Of a DNA stretch of 64,000 nucleotides, positions 42,539 through 51,255 are shown piece by piece. Both the position numbers and the translations under genes were made by a program. Within the stretch, counting starts at the first letter, position 1, and every line of letters starts with the position of its first letter. This DNA is from Lichenicola sp964236105 (GTDB lineage Bacteria > Pseudomonadota > Alphaproteobacteria > Acetobacterales > Acetobacteraceae): the NCBI GenBank assembly GCA_964236105.1, contig CAXSBC010000002.1, forward strand, positions 248,001 through 312,000. The letters are read 5' to 3'. The notes under the pieces were generated by a model that saw nothing but the letters and a program-made list of their open reading frames with translations, made no database searches and was not told the origin of the DNA.

Positions 42539-42622
42539 GCAGGAACTCCCGGAACGGCGGCCGAAGGTGTCAACTCGGCCGCCCGATGGCAAACTCGGGC
42601 CTTGGTCACGGAGCGACATCGC

Positions 42623-44089
42623 ATGAGCCAGTCCCGCGCCGCAGCCAACCCCTCGCCGCGCGAGCAGGCCGGCCGCGACTTCGCGGCCTTCACCGAGGCC
42701 GACGCGGCGGTCGCCCGGCTGATCGCCCTCTATGACGAGAGCGCTGCCCTGCTGCGGCGGGCCTTCGGCGGCCGGGGCGGGCTCGACACGTCGCACGCGG
42801 TCTATCCCTACCTCGCCATCGAGATCGACAGCGGCTCCCTGCTTGCCGACGGCCGCTATCCCTACGGCGTGCTGCTCGAGCCCGGCTTCTACGGCACCAC
42901 CCTCACCCGCCCGGCGCTGTTCGCCGACTACCTGCGCGAGCAGATCGGCCTGCTGCTGCGCCACTACGGCCGGCCGGTGCTGGTGGGACGGTCGCGGCGG
43001 CCGATCCCGCTGCCCTACGTGATCGAGGACAGCGTCACCGACATCACCGAGGACGAGGTGCGGCGGCTCGGCGAGCGTTTCGCCCTGCCCGACCTCGCCG
43101 CCACCGACGACCTGATCGCCAACTGCCAAGTACGCCCGGCGCCCGGCCAGCCGCGGCCGCTCTCGCTGTTCACCGCCGAGCGGGTCGACTACGCGCTGGC
43201 GCGCCTGCACCACTACACCGGCACCAGCCCGGCGCACTTCCAGCGTTTCGTGCTGCTCACCAACTACCAGCGCTATGTCGACGAGTTTCGCGAGCATGGC
43301 CGTGCCCGCGTGCAGGAGGGCGACGAGTACAGCGCCTTCGTCGAGCCGGGCGACATCGTCCATGCCAGGGACCGGCCCGGTGCTGCGCCGGCCGGCGGCC
43401 TGCCGCAGATGCCGGCCTACCACCTGGTGCGTCCCGACGGCGACGGCATCACGCTGATCAATATCGGCGTCGGGCCCTCGAACGCGAAGACCATCACCGA
43501 CCATGTCGCGGTGCTGCGCCCGCACTGCTGGCTGATGGTGGGCCACTGCGCCGGCCTGCGCCGCACCCAGCGGCTCGGCGACTACGTGCTGGCGCATGGC
43601 TACGTGCGCGCCGACCACGTGCTCGACGACGACCTGCCGCCCTGGGTGCCGGTGCCGCCGATCGCGGAGGTGCAGGTGGCGCTGCAGGAGGCGACCAGCC
43701 GCATCACCGGCCTGACCGGCACCGAGCTCAAGACCCGGCTGCGCACCGGCACGGTGATGACCACCGACAACCGCAACTGGGAGCTGCGCCATCATGCGCT
43801 GTTCGGCCAGATCAACATGAGCCGCTCGATCGCGGTCGACATGGAAAGTGCCACCATCGCCGCCAACGGCTTCCGCTTCCGGGTGCCTTACGGCACGCTG
43901 CTGTGCGTGTCCGACAAGCCGCTGCACGGCGAACTCAAGCTGCGCGGCATGGCCAGCCACTTCTATCGCGAACGGATCAGCCAGCATCTCGGGGTCGGCA
44001 TCGAGACGATGCGCTCGCTCCGCGAGCAGGGCGTCGACCGGCTGCATTCGCGCAAGCTGCGCGGCTTCGACGAGCCGCCGTTCCGCTAG
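42623..44089 (+). CDS. amn: AMP nucleosidase
   Basis: This 488-residue enzyme hydrolyses AMP to adenine and ribose 5-phosphate, adjusting adenylate levels. The N-terminal Amn domain shows AVYPYLAIEIDSGSLLADGR, and the nucleoside-phosphorylase-like C-terminal domain has INIGVGPSNAKTITDHVAVL, WLMVGHCAGLRRTQRLGDYV, VAVDMESATIAANG and CVSDKPLHGELK with the catalytic Asp. Length matches E. coli Amn. ATG 42623 has GGAG eight bases upstream and is divergent from the antiporter gene. Confidence 0.96.
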   Translation: MSQSRAAANPSPREQAGRDFAAFTEADAAVARLIALYDESAALLRRAFGGRGGLDTSHAVYPYLAIEIDSGSLLADGRYPYGVLLEPGFYGTTLTRPALFADYLREQIGLLLRHYGRPVLVGRSRRPIPLPYVIEDSVTDITEDEVRRLGERFALPDLAATDDLIANCQVRPAPGQPRPLSLFTAERVDYALARLHHYTGTSPAHFQRFVLLTNYQRYVDEFREHGRARVQEGDEYSAFVEPGDIVHARDRPGAAPAGGLPQMPAYHLVRPDGDGITLINIGVGPSNAKTITDHVAVLRPHCWLMVGHCAGLRRTQRLGDYVLAHGYVRADHVLDDDLPPWVPVPPIAEVQVALQEATSRITGLTGTELKTRLRTGTVMTTDNRNWELRHHALFGQINMSRSIAVDMESATIAANGFRFRVPYGTLLCVSDKPLHGELKLRGMASHFYRERISQHLGVGIETMRSLREQGVDRLHSRKLRGFDEPPFR

Positions 44090-44192
44090 GAACCAGGCGC
44101 CGGGCCGGCGGGGTCGTGCCGCGGACGACCGGGTCCTGTAGGGTCGGAGCAGGCCCCGGGCCGCGAGACGTGCAACAGGACGGAACCGCCGG

Positions 44193-46331
44193 ATGACGCT
44201 TTCCCGATCATCGCGCGCGGTCGTCGCCGCTGCCGCCGCCCTGCTGTCGGTCGCCTGGTTCTTCCACGTCCAGCTCGCGAACGGCTTCAGCCGGCTGTTC
44301 GGCGATGCCGACGACGCGGTCATCGGCGTCGTGCTGCTCGACCACTGGCGCGCGGTCCTCGCCGGCACCCAGAGCTGGAACGGCGGCGCCTACTTCCATC
44401 CCTACCCGGACGTGCTCGGCTACAATGACGGCATGTTCCTGCTGGGGCTGGTCTATGCAGCACCCCGCGCGCTGGGGGTGGATCCGCTGCTCTCGGCCGA
44501 GATCGCGAGCATGGTCATGCGGGGGGCCGGCTTCGTCTTCTGCTTCCTGCTCGCCCGCCGCCTGTTCGGCTTCGGCCTCGGCCTGCTCGGCGCAGCGCTC
44601 GTGACCATCTCGGGCACCGCTTCGGTGCAGGGCAACCACGCGCAGCTCTTCACCGTGCTGCTGCTGCCGCTGCTGGCGCTGCTGCTCTGGCGGGCCGCCG
44701 TCGCCGCGATCGATCGGGCGGCGGGAGGCTCGCATCTGGCCGGAACCGGCTGGGCGGCGGGCGCCGGGCTGCTGTTCGGGGCGTGGCTGCTTACCGCCTT
44801 CTACACCGCCTGGTTCAGCGCGTTCTTCCTGCTGCTGTTCGGGCTCGCCGCCGCCTCGCTCCTGGCCGGGACCCGGGCGGGACGGAGCGCGATCCGCCCC
44901 GCCCCGTTGCGCGCCCTGCTGCCGCCGGCGCTGGCCGCCCTCGTCGTCGGCCTGATCGCCGCGGTGCCGTTCCTCGCCGCCTATCTGCCCAAGGCGGCCG
45001 AGAGCGGGATGCACAGCTTCGCCGACGTGGTCAGCTATGCCCCGCCTCGCCTGAGCCTCCTCGACACCCGGCTCGCCGGCGGCATCGTCCAGGGCTGGCA
45101 GCACCTGCCGCTGGTCGGGCCGCTGGCGCGGTCGCTGGTGCGGGCGAATGCCCGTCCGACCGGCTTCGCGCCGCTGCTGCTGCTGGCAGCCCTCACCGGC
45201 TGCGTGCGCGCGCTGACCGCACGCGACGGGCCGGTAATGACGCGCATCCTCTGGCAGAGCCTCGCCTTGGCGAGCCTCCTGTCGCTGCTGCTGGTCATGT
45301 GGATGCCGGCCTGGCGGCTGGTCTATGTCGCGGTGCCGGGCGCCCGGGCGCTGCGCGACATCGGCCGCTTCCTGCTCGTGCTGATGCTGCCGGCGACCCT
45401 GCTGGCGCTCTACGGGCTGGAGGGGCTGCTGGCGCGGCTGCCACGGGCGCGGCTGCCGCTGCTCGCGATCCTGGTGCCGCTGCTGCTCGTGGAGGAGTGG
45501 GCCAGCGGCGTTCCGGTCATGCTCGATGCGGACAGGGCGGCCCGGCTCATGCGGCACGTGGGTCCGGTGCCGGCGGCCTGCCGATCCTTCTACGTGACCG
45601 GACGCGCGCCGGTGCCCGGCCTGTCGGACACGGCGCCGCTGTCGCCGATCGAGGCGATCTACCGCCAGAACGTCGATGCGATGCTGGTCGCCGCCCTCAC
45701 CGGCGTGCCGACCATCAACGGCTTCTCGACCTTCACGCCGCCGGACTGGGACTTCGCCAAGGTCGAGGCGCCTGACTATGCCGACCGCGTCGGCAAGTAC
45801 GTGTCCGCGCATGATCTGTCGCCGCCGCCATGCCGCCTCGACCTCACCACCGGCGTCTGGTCAGTCCGGCCGGAGCTTCCGGCGCCGGTGCTGCCGCTCG
45901 GCGTGCGGGTCGAACTGGCGGAGGCGGCGCCGCACTGGAGCCTCTACACCCTGACCGGCTGGAACTTCGGCGGCGCGCCGGACCACTGGACGACGCTCAG
46001 GCGCTCGGTGCTGCGCTTCCTGCTGCCGGCCGGAGCGGAGGACGGCGCCCTCGCGCTGCACCTGACTCTGTTCGCCCGCCTGCCCGATCCCGCCGCCACC
46101 GACGACGTCACCGTGCTGGCCAACGGCCAGGCGATCGGCAGGCTCCAGGTCGGGGCGACTCCGACCGACCAGGTGGTCCGGCTGCCGGCCGGCCTGACCC
46201 GGCCGGGTGCTGCGGTGAGCATCGCGCTGCTGCAGCCGGCCCTGCGCCTGCCTGGCCGGTTCCACCTGCTGCCCTACGATCGCGGCGCGGTCCTGTTCAT
46301 CCGGTCGCTCGAGCTGCAGACCGACCGGTAG
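44193..46331 (+). CDS. Large polytopic membrane protein, GT-C/YfhO-like
   Basis: This 712-residue protein has about eleven membrane segments (to about residue 430) followed by a periplasmic domain of about 250 residues rich in beta-strands. The first extracytoplasmic loop, FGDADDAVIGVVLLDHWRAV then YPDVLGYNDGMFLLGL, has acidic residues as in GT-C enzymes. It resembles the membrane protein at 18079 in overall design but is a separate, monocistronic copy. Its target is unknown; transfer of sugars to a surface polymer is the best guess. Confidence 0.75.
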   Translation: MTLSRSSRAVVAAAAALLSVAWFFHVQLANGFSRLFGDADDAVIGVVLLDHWRAVLAGTQSWNGGAYFHPYPDVLGYNDGMFLLGLVYAAPRALGVDPLLSAEIASMVMRGAGFVFCFLLARRLFGFGLGLLGAALVTISGTASVQGNHAQLFTVLLLPLLALLLWRAAVAAIDRAAGGSHLAGTGWAAGAGLLFGAWLLTAFYTAWFSAFFLLLFGLAAASLLAGTRAGRSAIRPAPLRALLPPALAALVVGLIAAVPFLAAYLPKAAESGMHSFADVVSYAPPRLSLLDTRLAGGIVQGWQHLPLVGPLARSLVRANARPTGFAPLLLLAALTGCVRALTARDGPVMTRILWQSLALASLLSLLLVMWMPAWRLVYVAVPGARALRDIGRFLLVLMLPATLLALYGLEGLLARLPRARLPLLAILVPLLLVEEWASGVPVMLDADRAARLMRHVGPVPAACRSFYVTGRAPVPGLSDTAPLSPIEAIYRQNVDAMLVAALTGVPTINGFSTFTPPDWDFAKVEAPDYADRVGKYVSAHDLSPPPCRLDLTTGVWSVRPELPAPVLPLGVRVELAEAAPHWSLYTLTGWNFGGAPDHWTTLRRSVLRFLLPAGAEDGALALHLTLFARLPDPAATDDVTVLANGQAIGRLQVGATPTDQVVRLPAGLTRPGAAVSIALLQPALRLPGRFHLLPYDRGAVLFIRSLELQTDR

Positions 46332-46362
46332 CCGGCGCGCGGACAGCTCGTCGCAGCCCGGC

Positions 46363-47187
46363 TCAGGCACCGGCCGGCGCCGGCATCGCGTGCGACAGCG
46401 CGCCGCCGACCCGCAGCGGCGAGACGCTGCGTGCCAGCCCGGTGCGGTCGTCGGTCTCCACCAGCAGCCCGCAGATCGTCGCCTCGCCGTCCGCGGGCGA
46501 CAGCCGCTCGCCCGGCATCTTGCGCACGAAGCGGGCCACGGCGGCCTCCTTGCCCATGCCGATCACGCTGTCGTAGTCGCCGCACATGCCGGCATCGGCC
46601 TGGAAGGCGGTGCCGCCCCTCAGGATGCGATGGTCCGACGTCGGCGTATGGGTGTGGGTGCCGACCACCAGCGAGACCCGGCCATCGAGATGATGGGCCA
46701 GCGCCACCTTCTCGCTGGTCGCCTCGGCATGGAAATCCACCACGATCGCCGACACCGTGCCGCCGAGCCGGTAGCGGGACAGCAGCTCGGTGGTGGTGCG
46801 GAACGGATCGTCGAGCGCGTCCATGAACAACCGGCCCATCGCGTTGACCACCAGCGCCTTCCGCCCGTCGCCGAGCGTCACCAGCACGCTGCCCTGGCCG
46901 GGGGTGCCGGCGGGAAAGTTCAGCGGCCGGATGATGCGGGGTGCCGTGCCGATATGGCCGATCAGCTCCTTGCGGTCCCAGGCATGGTTGCCGAGGGTGA
47001 GCACGTCGCAGCCTGCCGCGAACAGGCTGTCGGCCATCGCCGGGGCCAGCCCGAAGCCGTGGCTGGCATTCTCGGCATTGACCACCGCCAGATCGACCGA
47101 GAGCTGCCGGCGAAGCCCGGGCAGCGCCGCCTCGACCGCGTCACGCCCGCTGCGCCCGACGATGTCGCCCAGAAACAATATCCGCAA
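46363..47187 (-). CDS. Metallophosphoesterase, TIGR00282 family (YmdB type)
   Basis: This 274-residue di-metal phosphoesterase has all ligand motifs: FLGDIVGRSGRDAV, VVNAENASHGFG, TLGNHAWDRKEL, VDFHAEATSEK and GTHTHTPTSD. Relatives such as YmdB hydrolyse 2',3'-cyclic nucleotides and influence biofilm and RNA turnover. The gene overlaps the 3' end of the 5-formyl-THF cyclo-ligase gene by 47 bases, suggesting coupled expression. Confidence 0.93.
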   Translation of the reverse strand: MRILFLGDIVGRSGRDAVEAALPGLRRQLSVDLAVVNAENASHGFGLAPAMADSLFAAGCDVLTLGNHAWDRKELIGHIGTAPRIIRPLNFPAGTPGQGSVLVTLGDGRKALVVNAMGRLFMDALDDPFRTTTELLSRYRLGGTVSAIVVDFHAEATSEKVALAHHLDGRVSLVVGTHTHTPTSDHRILRGGTAFQADAGMCGDYDSVIGMGKEAAVARFVRKMPGERLSPADGEATICGLLVETDDRTGLARSVSPLRVGGALSHAMPAPAGA

Positions 47188-47746
47188 AATCTCTCCCTGC
47201 CGCCGTCACCAGGCAGCGCTCAGTGACCAGTGCATCGAGCGCCACGTCATACGGCCCGGCCGGCATCCTGACGACGTGCTGGCTCGAGAACCCGAACCCG
47301 ACCGCCACCGCGTCCGGCAACGCGGCGAGCGTGCGGTCGTAATAGCCGCCGCCATGGCCGAGCCGGTGCAGCTCCCGGTCCCAGGCCAGCAGCGGCACGA
47401 ACACGATGTCGGGCGACCGCGCGGGGGCGTCCGGATGACGGGTGCCAAAGCGCCCCGCCCGCAGCGCGGCACCCGGCTGCCAGTCCCGGAACAGCAGCCG
47501 CTCGCCGCGCGCGGTCGTCTCGGGCAGCACGATGGGATGGCCGCGCGCGTGCAGGATCTCCCAGGCCGGCACCAGGTCCGGCTCGCCGGGAAGCGGCCAG
47601 ACGCCGGCCAACACCAGATCGGCAGGCAGCGCCAGGTCGCAGAGCCGTGCCGCCAGTGCTGCGAGATCCGCGTCGGTCGGCGTCATCCGGTCGCGCATCA
47701 GCGCCCGCAGCGCCCGCTTGGCGTCGGCGGGCTCGATCAACGACAC
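47141..47746 (-). CDS. 5-formyltetrahydrofolate cyclo-ligase
   Basis: This 201-residue enzyme converts 5-formyl-THF to methenyl-THF using ATP, salvaging folate. The substrate-binding segment GVWPLPGEPDLVPAWEIL, VFVPLLAWDRELHRLGHGGGYYDRTLA and the end YDVALDALVTERCL are diagnostic. It is the gene fau/ygfA found next to zapA and 6S RNA in many proteobacteria, as here. It overlaps the phosphoesterase gene by 47 bases. Confidence 0.95.
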   Translation of the reverse strand: MSLIEPADAKRALRALMRDRMTPTDADLAALAARLCDLALPADLVLAGVWPLPGEPDLVPAWEILHARGHPIVLPETTARGERLLFRDWQPGAALRAGRFGTRHPDAPARSPDIVFVPLLAWDRELHRLGHGGGYYDRTLAALPDAVAVGFGFSSQHVVRMPAGPYDVALDALVTERCLVTAAGRDFADIVSGRHRRAQRA

Positions 47747-47754
47747 GGACAGGA

Positions 47755-47920
47755 GAAGTGCGGAGCCACCATGGCCGTTGGACTGTCAGCCTCCCAGAAC
47801 CCGCTAGTGCAGGTGGCAACCAGGTAACGCGACCAGGATCGCGACAGCGCCAGTCACCGAGAGAGTGCTTATCGGCTCAGGGGATGAATTGCCTCACGAA
47901 CCGGGTAGCCCCGCACGCTC
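47755..47920 (-). ncRNA. ssrS: 6S RNA
   Basis: The 177-base gap between zapA and the cyclo-ligase gene is the conserved position of 6S RNA, which binds RNA polymerase-sigma70 in stationary phase. The ends pair: 47916-47904 (GTGCGGGGCTACC on the minus strand) with 47770-47758 (GGTGGCTCCGCAC) in 13 consecutive pairs, two of them G-U, forming the closing stem of a rod. The interior is only partly complementary, as expected for the central bubble. The ends are approximate. Confidence 0.75.
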
Positions 47921-47923
47921 AAC

Positions 47924-48265
47924 CTAGTCACGCTCCAGGGCGGCTGCAATGGCCTCGGCGCGTTCCGCGAGGCTGGCGACCAGCTGACCGCGCCGCAGGT
48001 TCAGCGATCGGGCCTGCTCGCCTTCCACCAGCGCGCTGGCGGTGCCCGACGGCAGCTTCTCAGCCGCCAGGTCGTGCAGCTCGTCGGCCATCAGCAGCGC
48101 CGCCAGCGCCAGCAGCCTCGCCTCGCCGCTCTGCCCGCCGATCGCCTTGATCCGCTCGATCCGGCGTTCGACCTGCTGCGCCATCGACTGCAGATGCGGC
48201 TCCTGCCCGTCGGCACAGCCGACCGCATAGGCGTAGCCGTTGATCCTGACGGTGACCTGCGCCAT
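47924..48265 (-). CDS. zapA: Cell division protein ZapA
   Basis: This 113-residue protein bundles FtsZ filaments at the division ring. It begins MAQVTVRINGYAYAVGCADG, then EPHLQSMAQQVERRIERIKA, matching ZapA of alphaproteobacteria; the C-terminal half is a coiled coil. The ATG at 48265 fits the family start, five bases after the DUF4164 stop. A longer upstream frame is non-coding. 6S RNA follows directly. Confidence 0.93.
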   Translation of the reverse strand: MAQVTVRINGYAYAVGCADGQEPHLQSMAQQVERRIERIKAIGGQSGEARLLALAALLMADELHDLAAEKLPSGTASALVEGEQARSLNLRRGQLVASLAERAEAIAAALERD

Positions 48266-48269
48266 GGCC

Positions 48270-48659
48270 TCAGTCCTCGCCCGATGACGGCACGGGCGAC
48301 GGCGCCGCCGGAACCGGCTCCGCAGCCGCATGCCCGACCGCGGCCTGCAGCGTCTCGATCAGCCCCTCGATCCGCAACGCCAGCATCTGCAGCTCGTCGC
48401 GCCGTGTCGCCGCGGCGGCGGCATCGGCCGCAGCACCCCTGGCGGCCTCGTCGCGGAGTCGCTGCGTCTCGGCGCGGGCCAGCAGCTCGGCCTCGTGATG
48501 GGCGGTGCGCGCGGTCAGCTCCGCACTCCGGAGCTCGTCCTGGCGCCGGCCGGCCGCTGCCGCGATTCGCATCAACGCGGTCTCGAGCCGACCGATCGAT
48601 CCATCGTCCGTCTGATCCGACAGGTCGTGCTGCCACTGGTCCTGCTGCGCCACCGGCAC
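48270..48659 (-). CDS. DUF4164 family coiled-coil protein
   Basis: This small protein of about 129 residues is largely alpha-helical with heptad spacing (RLETALMRIAAAAGRRQDEL, then LQMLALRIEGLIETLQAAVG) and an Ala/Pro-rich C-terminus. DUF4164 proteins sit just upstream of zapA in many alphaproteobacteria, as here, with a gap of only four bases. It is a candidate partner in FtsZ-ring assembly, by context. The start is a GTG, either 48659 or two codons later. Confidence 0.75.
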   Translation of the reverse strand: MPVAQQDQWQHDLSDQTDDGSIGRLETALMRIAAAAGRRQDELRSAELTARTAHHEAELLARAETQRLRDEAARGAAADAAAAATRRDELQMLALRIEGLIETLQAAVGHAAAEPVPAAPSPVPSSGED

Positions 48660-48718
48660 CCTTGTCCCCGCTCACATCGCACTTGAACTGTTCGCCCGCA
48701 ACGACTTGAACGTCAAGC

Positions 48719-49210
48719 ATGAACACCGAGTCCGGCCCAGCCGTCGTGATCCACAGCCTGGCCGATGCCCGGCAGGCGCTGGCGGCCGTCCGGCGGCTGG
48801 ACGGCCGGAGCGCCGTTCTGCTGTCGGCACCGGCCGCCGGCTGCTTCATGGGTGCGGCCTGGTGGCGCGCGCTGATCGGCATGGCGGCGTCGGAGCATCC
48901 GCTGATCGTCATCACCGACCTGCTCGACTGCGACGCCGCCGCCGGCCGGGCGCTCGAGGCGCTGCGGGCCGGGCAGCGCCACCTGATCCTGTCCCTGTCC
49001 TGCCCGCAGCGTGCCGCCGTGCTGGAACGCGCCATGTCGCTCGGCGCCTCGCTGCGAGCCGAGCGGCCGGCGGCGCTCGACCTCGGCGGCAGGGACGCAG
49101 GCCGCCAGCTCGACTCCTGGCTGACGCCGTCGGACAGCCCGCCTGTCGCCATGACATCCGCCAGCTGGTCGGCTATGTCGGCGCACCCATCGATCGATCC
49201 GCCGACATGA
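48719..49210 (+). CDS. Hypothetical protein upstream of thiE
   Basis: This 163-residue protein begins MNTESGPAVVIHSLADARQA and has a pattern of alternating hydrophobic strands and helices, including SAVLLSAPAAGCFMGAAWW and HPLIVITDLLDCDAAAGRAL. The last 25 residues are Ser/Pro-rich. It has good codon use and is divergent from the DUF4164 gene by 59 bases. No family is recognised. It lies 112 bases before thiE, so an operon with thiE is possible. Confidence 0.7.
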   Translation: MNTESGPAVVIHSLADARQALAAVRRLDGRSAVLLSAPAAGCFMGAAWWRALIGMAASEHPLIVITDLLDCDAAAGRALEALRAGQRHLILSLSCPQRAAVLERAMSLGASLRAERPAALDLGGRDAGRQLDSWLTPSDSPPVAMTSASWSAMSAHPSIDPPT

Positions 49211-49322
49211 TGCCCGACCGCCCGAAGACCGATCACCCGGACGCTGGAGCAGGCCCGCCTCGTCAGGCCGATGATTGGGCCGCCCGGCGGCGACGCCGCC
49301 CGAGCCGGCCAGGGCGGCGGCC

Positions 49323-49967
49323 ATGACCCAGACCTGCCGCCTGTACCTGCTGACGCCGGCCGCCCTCGATCCGACGGCGTTCGCCGCCGACCTGGCCGCG
49401 GCGCTCGATGCCGGCGGCGTCGATGCCGTCCAGCTCCGGCTCAAGCAGGCCAGCGACGACGAGATCCTGCGCGCCGTCGACGTGCTGCGCCCGGTCGCCC
49501 AGACCAGGGACGTCGCCTTCATCCTGAACGACCGGCCGGATCTCGCCATCCGCTCCGGCTGCGACGGCGCGCATATCGGCGCGGGCGACATGGACGTCGC
49601 CCGCGCCCGGATGCTGCTCGGCGACCTCCAGCTCGGCGTGTCCTGCTACGACAGCCGCGACGCGGCGATGGTGGCGGGCGAGCTCGGCGCCGACTACGTG
49701 GCCTACGGCGCCTTCTTCCCGTCCCCCACCAAGGAGACGACGGTGCGCGCCGATCCGGCGCTGCTGCGCTGGTGGTCGGAGACGATGGAGCTTCCGGTGG
49801 TCGCGATCGGCGGCATCGACGCGGCCAACTGCGGCCCGCTGGTCGCGGCCGGGGCGGACTTCCTGGCCGTCGTCAGCGCCGTCTGGAGCCATGCCGACGG
49901 TCCTGGCGCCGGCGTGCGGGCGATGAACGCGGCCATCGCGGCCGCAGCGGCGGATCGTCCCGACTGA
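49323..49967 (+). CDS. thiE: Thiamine phosphate synthase
   Basis: This 214-residue TIM-barrel enzyme joins HMP pyrophosphate and thiazole phosphate to form thiamine phosphate. Motifs are VDAVQLRLKQASDDE, FILNDRPDLAIRSGCDGAHI, GADYVAYGAFFPSPTKETT and VVAIGGIDAANCGPLVAAGAD. The length is usual. ATG 49323 is preceded by GGCGG; a longer frame begins at a GTG 16 codons earlier but adds no conserved sequence. thiD lies at the right end of the window, far away. Confidence 0.92.
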   Translation: MTQTCRLYLLTPAALDPTAFAADLAAALDAGGVDAVQLRLKQASDDEILRAVDVLRPVAQTRDVAFILNDRPDLAIRSGCDGAHIGAGDMDVARARMLLGDLQLGVSCYDSRDAAMVAGELGADYVAYGAFFPSPTKETTVRADPALLRWWSETMELPVVAIGGIDAANCGPLVAAGADFLAVVSAVWSHADGPGAGVRAMNAAIAAAAADRPD

Positions 49968-49985
49968 CGCCTGCCCTGTGGCCGC

Positions 49986-50615
49986 TCAGCGAGTCGCGGC
50001 CACTGCCGGCGCGCCCGGCGTCAGCATCGACTGGGTCGCATACAGCACACCGTTGGATTGCGGCATGTTCGACAGCCAGATCCGGTTGGTCTGCCCGCGG
50101 ACGTCGCCGAGCAGCAGCTGGTTGGTGGCCGGCTCCAGCGACACGCTCAGCACGTCGCCGTCGATCGTCCGCAGACCGATGGCGCCGTTCCGCAGGCCGA
50201 TCATGCGGCGCAGCGTGGCATCGGTGTAGAGTCCGGGAACGATGGTGTAGGCCATCAGGCGACGAAGCGCCGGGCGCGTGGACGGGTCCATCAGGTGGCC
50301 GCCCTGCGCCGTCTGCGCCGCCTCGAGCGGCGGATTGGGGATCGCGAAGACGGTATAGGGTCCGGGCCGCTGCAGTTCGGTCAGCAGCCCGGTCGCCGTC
50401 AGGGCGGCGCTGTAGTCGGTCAGCTCCAGGGAGCTGAGCAGGCTCTCGTTGATCGGCCGGTCGCGGAACAGGGCGGTGTCGCGGAACACCAGGGCATCGG
50501 TGCTGTTGCGCACGAACAGCGGGTCCTGCCGCGCGGTGCTTTCGCAGCCGCCCAGCGCCAGCGGCGAGAGGGCTGCCAGCAGCATCGCCCAGCCTGCACG
50601 GTTCCGACGCATCAT
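49986..50615 (-). CDS. Fasciclin-domain lipoprotein
   Basis: This 209-residue protein has a lipoprotein signal (MMRRNRAGWAMLLAALSPLALGGC) and one FAS1 domain, with DYSAALTATGLLTELQRPGPYTVFAIPNPP as the conserved first strand and LMAYTIVPGLYTDATLRRM further on. FAS1 domains mediate adhesion and surface interactions; bacterial roles include matrix binding. ATG 50615 has GGAGGG upstream. It is convergent with thiE. Confidence 0.87.
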   Translation of the reverse strand: MMRRNRAGWAMLLAALSPLALGGCESTARQDPLFVRNSTDALVFRDTALFRDRPINESLLSSLELTDYSAALTATGLLTELQRPGPYTVFAIPNPPLEAAQTAQGGHLMDPSTRPALRRLMAYTIVPGLYTDATLRRMIGLRNGAIGLRTIDGDVLSVSLEPATNQLLLGDVRGQTNRIWLSNMPQSNGVLYATQSMLTPGAPAVAATR

Positions 50616-50705
50616 CCGATCCCTCCGCCGCTGCCCACCGGTCCCGCGCGCGAGATCAGGCTGACTGTCGATATCGGGTCGCAACGAGCCGTGCAAGCAT
50701 CCGGC

Positions 50706-51140
50706 TCAGCAGCCGTCGCCGCGCACGTTCCAGGAGGCGACCCGGCCGCCGGTGATCTCGAAGGTGGTGGTGCAGGTGCTCGAATAGTAGCTGGGCGGGA
50801 AGCCGCCGCCGAAGCCGCCGCCGTAGCCGAACCCGCCGCCATAGCCGCCGAACCCGCCAAATCCGCCGCCGAACCCGCCGAAGCCGCCGCCATAGCCGCC
50901 GTAGCCGCCCCAGCCGAAGCCGCCCGAGCCTGGCGAATAGTTGGTCTCGTTGTCGATGTAGGCGAGGAAGGTGTGGCCCTGGCTGGTGAAGTCGCGGGTC
51001 GGCACGCCGAACGTGCGCAGCAGGTCGGTTTCCGAGCGGCCGATCGTCGAATCGAGCAGCTTGCGTTGGGCAGCCGTCGGGCCCACGCAGGCGGCGAGGG
51101 CCGTGAGCAGGGCGAGCGGCGCCAGTCTGTGAAGTCTCAT
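50706..51140 (-). CDS. Lipoprotein with BamE/SmpA-like fold interrupted by a Gly/Phe/Tyr-rich insert
   Basis: This 144-residue protein has a lipobox (LTALAAC) and then GRSETDLLRTFGVPTRDFTS and, at the C-terminus, TCTTTFEITGGRVASWNVRG. The flanks resemble SmpA/OmlA-type outer-membrane lipoproteins. Between them sits a block of about 40 residues made only of Gly, Phe, Tyr and a few others (GGFGWGGYGGYGGGFGGFGG and similar). Such inserts resemble phase-separating FG or GY domains. ATG 51140 lacks a strong ribosome-binding site. Function unknown. Confidence 0.8.
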   Translation of the reverse strand: MRLHRLAPLALLTALAACVGPTAAQRKLLDSTIGRSETDLLRTFGVPTRDFTSQGHTFLAYIDNETNYSPGSGGFGWGGYGGYGGGFGGFGGGFGGFGGYGGGFGYGGGFGGGFPPSYYSSTCTTTFEITGGRVASWNVRGDGC

Positions 51141-51255
51141 GGATGGGTTACCGGATACAGGCATTGAAGTGGAGACAACGATGTAACGCTCGATCCGTTC
51201 GAGACGATGGCCCATGACGAGACGTTACAAATCTTTTGTTGCATGGCGCACGGCT

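Noticed and set aside
40862..44368. A minus-strand open frame of 1168 codons
   Set aside because: The antiporter begins at GTG 42538 with a ribosome-binding site; the upstream extension is antisense to amn and has no recognisable domain.
51182..51229. Inverted repeat TGTAACG...CGTTACA with nested CTCGA-N5-TCGAG
   Set aside because: Arms are seven bases over a 34-base spacer, with no clear promoter; it could be a control site for the lipoprotein at 51140 but the evidence is too thin for a feature.
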